Assembly: GCF_003254625.1 (NCBI RefSeq)
Contig: NZ_QJRJ01000072.1
Span: 124,001 to 188,000, forward strand
Direction of reading: 5' to 3'
Length of the DNA stretch: 64,000 nucleotides
Source: Flavobacterium ginsenosidimutans
Lineage (GTDB): Bacteria > Bacteroidota > Bacteroidia > Flavobacteriales > Flavobacteriaceae
In this document: in pieces, positions 59,756-64,000 of the stretch
How the letters are laid out: every line of letters starts with the position of its first letter
Position numbering within the stretch: the first letter of the stretch is position 1
Position numbers and translations under genes: made by a program
Notes under the pieces: model-generated
What the model was told of the DNA's origin: nothing
Databases searched by the model: none
What the model saw: only the letters and a program-made list of their open reading frames with translations

Positions 59756-60454
59756 ATGACACCGCAAGAAATTGAGAAGAAATATGGATTTGAGTATCCT
59801 TCTTTGTATAAGCAGTTATATGTAGACGGAATGCTAGATTGGGGAGAATTTAGTCCTAATTGGTATTTTGAGATTTATCCAAAATTAAAAGATAATCCGC
59901 CTCTACTTTTGCATTCTTATGATTTTGAGCTAATGAATTTAAAATCAGTTTCTCAAGAAATCGAAGAACTTATGGATCCTGATAATTATAGAAACATAAA
60001 TGAGGAATTTAGATTCATACCGTTTGCACACAATGCAGCTGGAGATCATTATTGCTTCTTTTTGAATAAAGAGAATAAAGGCGAATTGCCTGTAGTTTTT
60101 CTTTATCATGATGATAATGAAGCAGAGTATATGGCTAAAAACCTTCAGGATTTTATTTTTAGAATGATTTTGCAAGATATGTCTCAGCAAGATACTTTTA
60201 ATAAGGTTAATGATGAAGAATTCAGAAATAATCTTGTGAATGTACTTAAATCTCACGCAAAATATTTAACAGATAAAGAACAAGATATTTTGCAAAATAT
60301 ATTAATACGTGAAATTATAGATTATGAAATTTCATTTTCTTATGGCAATGAAGACGCAAGAGGGTTATTGACCGATATAGAAATGAATAAAATAATTAAT
60401 GAAGTTATTCCTTTTGATAAAATGGATACTAGTTTTGAGTATTCTACAGATTAA
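59756..60454 (+). CDS. SMI1/KNR4-family (SUKH) protein, copy 1
   Basis: The 232-residue protein has an N-terminal SUKH domain (about 1-140): IEKKYGFEYPSLYKQLYVDGML, the W-containing SPNWYFEIYPKLKDNPPLLLHSYDFELMN, RFIPFAHNAAGDHYCFFLNK and VVFLYHDDNEAEYMAKNLQDFIFRMI. The C-terminal 90 residues are charged and helical. SUKH proteins are often immunity proteins against secreted toxins, but many have other or unknown roles. It is followed at 109 nt by a close paralogue and lies upstream of a third gene on the same strand. No toxin gene is seen nearby. Confidence 0.85.
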   Translation: MTPQEIEKKYGFEYPSLYKQLYVDGMLDWGEFSPNWYFEIYPKLKDNPPLLLHSYDFELMNLKSVSQEIEELMDPDNYRNINEEFRFIPFAHNAAGDHYCFFLNKENKGELPVVFLYHDDNEAEYMAKNLQDFIFRMILQDMSQQDTFNKVNDEEFRNNLVNVLKSHAKYLTDKEQDILQNILIREIIDYEISFSYGNEDARGLLTDIEMNKIINEVIPFDKMDTSFEYSTD

Positions 60455-60563
60455 AAAACATCTTTATCATCGCTGAATCCTTGAAATAATTGGCTTCGCA
60501 CTTTTCATGTAGGAAAAGATTGTTATCTTAGTATTCTGATTTTAATAGAATATTCCCCCAAAG

Positions 60564-61265
60564 ATGACAATACAAGAAATCGAAAAAAAATACGGATTTG
60601 AATTTCCGCTCTTATACAAACAGTTAGACGCAGACGGCATGTTGGATGTCGGAGAATATGGTCCAAATTGGTATACAGAGGTTTATCCTACTTTAAAAGA
60701 GAATCCGCCTTTGCTTTTACATTCGTATGATTTTGAATCATTGAATTTAAAATCTGTTGCCGAAGAAATCGAAGAACTTCGAGATCCAGAAGATTATCGC
60801 AATATATTTCCGGAATTTAAATTTATTCCGTTTGCTAAAAGCGGCGGCGGCGATCATTATTGCTTTTTCTTAAACGAAGAAAATAATGGTGATGTGCCAA
60901 TTGTCTTCGTTTGGCATGACATGAATGAAGTGAATTATCTGGCAAAAAATCTTCAGGATTTTATCTTCAAAGTTTTATTGATTGATATGTCTAAACAAGA
61001 CATTTACAACGAATTGAGCGACGAAGAATTTAGAGAAGATATCGAAGCTGTTTTCAAATCGCATAAAAAATATTTAACCGATCGTCAGAATTCGATTTTA
61101 GAAGAAATTTTAAAACGAGATATTATTGATTATGAAATAAATGTTTCGCCAAAAATTGTAGAATCGGCGAGAGGATTATTAACAGATCATGAATTGGAAT
61201 CGATTGTTAACGAAGTAATTCCTTTCGATAAAATGAATCAGAGTTTTAAATATTCTAACGATTAG
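60564..61265 (+). CDS. SMI1/KNR4-family (SUKH) protein, copy 2
   Basis: The 233-residue protein is a paralogue of the previous one and is well over half identical by eye: IEKKYGFEFPLLYKQLDADGML, GPNWYTEVYPTLKENPPLLLHSYDFESLN, FIPFAKSGGGDHYCFFLNEE, VWHDMNEVNYLAKNLQDFIFKVLL. Both copies keep the same C-terminal extension (RGLLTDHELESIVNEVIPFDKM). The copies arose by tandem duplication. If these are immunity proteins, duplication would widen the range of toxins that can be neutralised; this is inference. Confidence 0.85.
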   Translation: MTIQEIEKKYGFEFPLLYKQLDADGMLDVGEYGPNWYTEVYPTLKENPPLLLHSYDFESLNLKSVAEEIEELRDPEDYRNIFPEFKFIPFAKSGGGDHYCFFLNEENNGDVPIVFVWHDMNEVNYLAKNLQDFIFKVLLIDMSKQDIYNELSDEEFREDIEAVFKSHKKYLTDRQNSILEEILKRDIIDYEINVSPKIVESARGLLTDHELESIVNEVIPFDKMNQSFKYSND

Positions 61266-61287
61266 TTTTTAATACTAAATATTATAA

Positions 61288-62373
61288 ATGAGCTTTTTCT
61301 CCAATTTATTTAATAGAAATAACGATCCAAAATCCATCATTTCTTTTGATGTTATAGATCCAATTTACTCGTATTTATTTAATCAGCAATCTAGTCTTGA
61401 ATTTAAAGTAAAAGGAATTCAAGAAAATGTGATTGTGAATTTATTTTACTTTCCAGGTTCATTGGATCATGAGGAAGGAAATGCAGAAATAAAAAAAGCA
61501 GGCTTTAATAATCCGTATGAAGTTTTAAATGAGCTTTATAAAAAAATGAATATCACAACTCTTACTGATGAAACAATCCAGGAAGGTTTGGAATATGATT
61601 TTATACATATTCAATTTTATTCGGAACCAACGCTAGAAGAGAAAAAGTTCTTTAAACGTTCTATAAAAAACTTTCTACTATTTTTTTGCTGTACCAATAG
61701 TTTAGAAATTAACGATTTCAAGATGCTGTATTCAGGAAAACACTTTTTTGATTACACTAAAGGATTACTGGAAAGCGAGTTAATTGATGTAAATAATCCC
61801 AAGAATGAAAGTGAGGAAATAGGAATTAGGGACTTTAAACTGGTTTTGCAAGGAATCTGTGAGTATTTAAATATCGAAATTCCGAAAACAGTCGAGCTTC
61901 CTTCAACTGAAAATTTGGTAGAAAGCGAAGAAGTAACAGAAGAAACTTTCCAAGAATTTATAAAATTAGTTTCGAGAGAAAATATTAAAGAAAAAGAATT
62001 AAAAAAGGAAGCTAAAAAACTCTTTAAAAACTTCAAGAAACCAGCAGAAGATTATTATGATATGGTAGAAGATCATTTTGCCTTTTTTGAAAGTATTGAT
62101 GCTTGGAACAGCGACTGGAAATTTGATCCTGAAGACGCAGAATATTTTATTTCTGATTTAATTGGCGAAGATTTCACTTTCGATTATCCCGAAGAAACAT
62201 ATAGTCATGATTTGTTTCCATACATTCAATCGGCTTTAGAAAAACAAAATTTGGAGTTGATGAGCTATAATACAAATGGAGACAATTATTTGTTTTTTAT
62301 AGCAAATAAAGAAGATGTCGGCCGAATTTTAGAATTATCAGAATTGACAAAAATTGAAGTAGATCAGCTTTAG
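61288..62373 (+). CDS. Uncharacterised protein, possibly DUF6630-like
   Basis: This 361-residue acidic protein is not clearly recognised. It has no signal or membrane segment except one short hydrophobic run (NFLLFFCC near 128-135). The C-terminal part (AFFESIDAWNSDWKFDPEDAEYFISDLIGEDFTFDYPEETYSHDLFPYIQSALEKQNLELMSYNTNGDNYLFFIANKED) resembles domains of the DUF6630 type often found near SUKH-like immunity genes, but I am not certain. A charged linker (ENIKEKELKKEAKKLFKNFKK) joins it to the N-terminal part. It follows the second SUKH gene by 22 nt and ends before a perfect inverted repeat. Confidence 0.6.
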   Translation: MSFFSNLFNRNNDPKSIISFDVIDPIYSYLFNQQSSLEFKVKGIQENVIVNLFYFPGSLDHEEGNAEIKKAGFNNPYEVLNELYKKMNITTLTDETIQEGLEYDFIHIQFYSEPTLEEKKFFKRSIKNFLLFFCCTNSLEINDFKMLYSGKHFFDYTKGLLESELIDVNNPKNESEEIGIRDFKLVLQGICEYLNIEIPKTVELPSTENLVESEEVTEETFQEFIKLVSRENIKEKELKKEAKKLFKNFKKPAEDYYDMVEDHFAFFESIDAWNSDWKFDPEDAEYFISDLIGEDFTFDYPEETYSHDLFPYIQSALEKQNLELMSYNTNGDNYLFFIANKEDVGRILELSELTKIEVDQL

Positions 62374-62390
62374 TTGATTTAATCTCAAAG

Positions 62391-62494
62391 TTTGTCATCC
62401 TGACGAAGGAAGGATCACACAAGAAACTCCACACAGAATGTCGCCAATCTTTGTCGAATTATTAGTGTGATCCTTCCTTCGTCAGGATGACAAA
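62391..62494. repeat. Perfect 30-bp inverted repeat (dispersed-element-like) between convergent genes
   Basis: Arms 62391-62420 and 62465-62494 are complementary at all 30 positions around a 44-nt centre. The arm core is GTCATCCTGACGAAGGAAGG. This kind of word is familiar from many Bacteroidota intergenic repeats. It lies between the stops of the 361-residue protein (+) and the quinone oxidoreductase (-) and could end both transcripts. Its GC content is far above the surroundings. Confidence 0.8.
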
Positions 62495-62506
62495 AAAGAC
62501 GATTCG

Positions 62507-63466
62507 TTACGGAATCAATATAATTTTCCCAGTACTTTTTCTGCTTTCCAGATAATCGTGCGCCAATTTTCCTTCAGATAATTTAAAAGAAGTCGGTTCA
62601 GAAAGTTTGATTTTTCCATCAATAATCCAGCTGAATAATTGATTGGCTCTTTTTATTCTTTCTTCTTTAGAATTTAAATAACTCCACAAATCGCCTCCCG
62701 TTAAGGTTTTAGAAGTGTCCATTAGCATTCTCGGATTTACTGGTTCAGGATCTCCGCCAGCCATTCCGAAGAAAACTACTTGTCCGCATTCTTTGGTGAC
62801 TTTAAAACTATCTGTCAATGTGCTTCCAATGCTGTCGTAAACTACATCAACGCCTTTTGGAACAACTTTGAAAATTTCAGATTTCCAATCTTCATTATAT
62901 AAAAAGACATGATCAGCGCCTTGTTCGTAAGCCGCTTTTGCTTTTTCTGCAGATGAAGTTAGACCAATAACTTGAGCGCCCAAAAGTTTACTGATCTGCG
63001 TTAAAATCTGCCCAACGCCGCCCGCAACAGCGTGAATTAATACAGTTTCGTCTTTTGCTGTTTTATGACTGTCGGTAGCTAGATAATGTGCTGTTAAACC
63101 TTGTAATAAGGCAGAAGCTGCCGTTTCAAACGAAATTTCTTTTGGCAACGGAAGAACATGATTGATATTTACAGCAACTAATTCTGCATTGGCGAAAGGA
63201 ACATCGGCGAAAGCCACGCGATCTCCAATTTTATATTCTGGATGATTATTGGCATCAACAACAATTCCAGCCCCTTCGTAACCCGCAATAAAAGGCGGAT
63301 TTCCTTTTAAATGATAATTTCCTTTTCGTCTGTAAACATCGGCAAAATTTAATCCGATGGTTTTCATTTCGACTAAAATCTCATCGTTTTTTAGTTGAGG
63401 ATTTGGGATTTCGATATATTCTAAAACATCTGAATCTCCGAAAGAAGAGAAGGTAAGTGCTTTCAT
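62507..63466 (-). CDS. NADPH:quinone oxidoreductase (zinc-independent MDR family)
   Basis: The 319-residue medium-chain reductase has an N-terminal GroES-like domain (MKALTFSSFGDSDVLEYIEIPNPQLKNDEILVEMKTIGLNFADVYRRKGNY, FIAGYEGAGIVV) and a Rossmann domain (TVLIHAVAGGVGQILTQISKLLGAQVIGLTSSAEK, VVYDSIGS). It lacks the zinc-binding Cys/His residues of alcohol dehydrogenases, as normal for quinone reductases of the Qor type. Family function is one-electron or two-electron reduction of quinones or enones using NADPH. Length is normal. It is preceded by the cupin terminator. Confidence 0.9.
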   Translation of the reverse strand: MKALTFSSFGDSDVLEYIEIPNPQLKNDEILVEMKTIGLNFADVYRRKGNYHLKGNPPFIAGYEGAGIVVDANNHPEYKIGDRVAFADVPFANAELVAVNINHVLPLPKEISFETAASALLQGLTAHYLATDSHKTAKDETVLIHAVAGGVGQILTQISKLLGAQVIGLTSSAEKAKAAYEQGADHVFLYNEDWKSEIFKVVPKGVDVVYDSIGSTLTDSFKVTKECGQVVFFGMAGGDPEPVNPRMLMDTSKTLTGGDLWSYLNSKEERIKRANQLFSWIIDGKIKLSEPTSFKLSEGKLAHDYLESRKSTGKIILIP

Positions 63467-63532
63467 TTTTAGTTTTTTGAGTTTACAAAGAACGGAAAAT
63501 ATATTGGCTCCATTTTAAAGGATAATCTTAAA

Positions 63533-63572
63533 AATAAAAAAAAGTAACAACTTGAATTCAGGTTGTTACTTT
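63533..63572 (-). terminator. Rho-independent terminator of the cupin gene
   Basis: On the minus strand a hairpin (stem AGTAACAACCTGAA against TTCAAGTTGTTACT, one G-U pair, 63543-63570) is followed by at least nine T residues (plus-strand A run at 63533-63543). It lies 37 nt after the cupin stop at 63609 and before the quinone oxidoreductase gene. Confidence 0.85.
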
Positions 63573-63608
63573 GAGTTAAATTAAAAAGGTTGAGATACCT
63601 CTAATGGT

Positions 63609-63992
63609 TTATTTTTTAACTTTAGGTTTTATTTCTGTTACAATCAAATTCACAGTTGTATCTCCTAAATTTTTTGCCATATGTGTGACTGCAGGTATAT
63701 ACATGGCATCCCCGGCTTTAATATCCATAATAATGGGAGCTTTGCCTTTATCGGTTATTTCAATTTTTCCATCAGTCAATGCATAGATGGTGTGGTCAGG
63801 ATGATGATGCCATGGAATTGTTTCTCCCGGAGTAATCTCAACTTGCATTATTCTTACTCTTTCATTCTCAAGAAGTACTTTTTTATATGTGTTAGGTGCT
63901 ACTTTTAAAGGGTCTTGCGCATAGATATTCACACTTAATATCAAAAGTAATAGTATGAGCAGAGACATTAAATTCTTTTTAATTGTTTTCAT
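63609..63992 (-). CDS. Secreted cupin-domain protein
   Basis: The 127-residue protein has a clear signal peptide (MKTIKKNLMSLLILLLLILSVNIYAQD, cleavage after YAQ or so). The single cupin domain contains PGETIPWHHHPDHTIYALTDGKIEITD, with three clustered His in the metal-binding motif 1, and GDAMYIPAVTHMAKNLGDTTVNLIVTEIK (motif 2, with His). It is likely periplasmic. Function is unknown; related proteins are annotated as cupin-like metal-binding proteins. The gene ends 37 nt before a strong terminator and begins 8 nt from the window edge. Confidence 0.9.
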   Translation of the reverse strand: MKTIKKNLMSLLILLLLILSVNIYAQDPLKVAPNTYKKVLLENERVRIMQVEITPGETIPWHHHPDHTIYALTDGKIEITDKGKAPIIMDIKAGDAMYIPAVTHMAKNLGDTTVNLIVTEIKPKVKK

Positions 63993-64000
63993 TTCATTTC

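Noticed and set aside
1..64000. tRNA, rRNA, riboswitch or insertion sequence
   Set aside because: No cloverleaf-like sequence, conserved rRNA segment, recognisable riboswitch or transposase gene was found by reading; small non-coding RNAs cannot be excluded without a covariance search.

Overview
The window is AT-rich chromosomal DNA from a member of the Bacteroidota, most likely Flavobacterium or a close relative. Supporting this are promoter-like TAnnTTTG boxes, weak ribosome binding sites, a PorV/PorQ-type outer-membrane protein, and typical flavobacterial housekeeping neighbours (pssA, lptB, tatC, kdsD, recQ). No rRNA, tRNA, CRISPR array, transposase or phage module was seen.

Region 1 (about 1-48,211, all on +) is a very large surface-polysaccharide locus cut by the left edge. 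It opens with the tail of a hexapeptide acyltransferase and a strong hairpin terminator. Next come a Wzx flippase, UDP-GlcNAc 2-epimerase, a pyruvyl-transferase-like protein, several GT4 enzymes, a beta-helix lipoprotein and an EpsG-like Wzy, followed by a decayed glycosyltransferase pseudogene (9628-9839). A sugar-nucleotide block (10,002-17,900) carries a complete-looking bacillosamine-type set (PglF/E/D/C-like) and rmlC-rmlD-rmlA, but no rmlB. A terminator is followed by an ABC exporter (wzm-wzt) and a run of GT-A and GT-B glycosyltransferases. A nonulosonic-acid module follows: a CMP-sugar synthetase fused to a HAD phosphatase, plus a short NeuB-like synthase. Then come an acylation module (MBOAT, SGNH-like, acyltransferase 3), eight more glycosyltransferase-like genes of mixed folds, a second Wzy/ligase-like protein and a WbaP-like initiating transferase. 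Two initiating transferases, two Wzy-like proteins and two export routes in one array suggest either two glycans or a mosaic locus.

Region 2 (48,214-57,852) is housekeeping: a DUF4105 protein and a PorV/PorQ-like protein (-), pssA and a GH25 protein (+), then a minus-strand series kdsD-tatC-carboxymuconolactone decarboxylase-lptB, and recQ (+). KdsD makes arabinose 5-phosphate for Kdo and LptB drives LPS transport, so the flank also concerns the envelope.

Region 3 (57,853-64,000) holds an FAD oxidoreductase, two tandem SMI1/KNR4 (SUKH) paralogues with an unknown 361-residue protein, a quinone oxidoreductase and a secreted cupin. Intergenic spaces here and in region 2 hold several striking inverted repeats, some probably acting as bidirectional terminators and some looking like dispersed REP/MITE-type elements.
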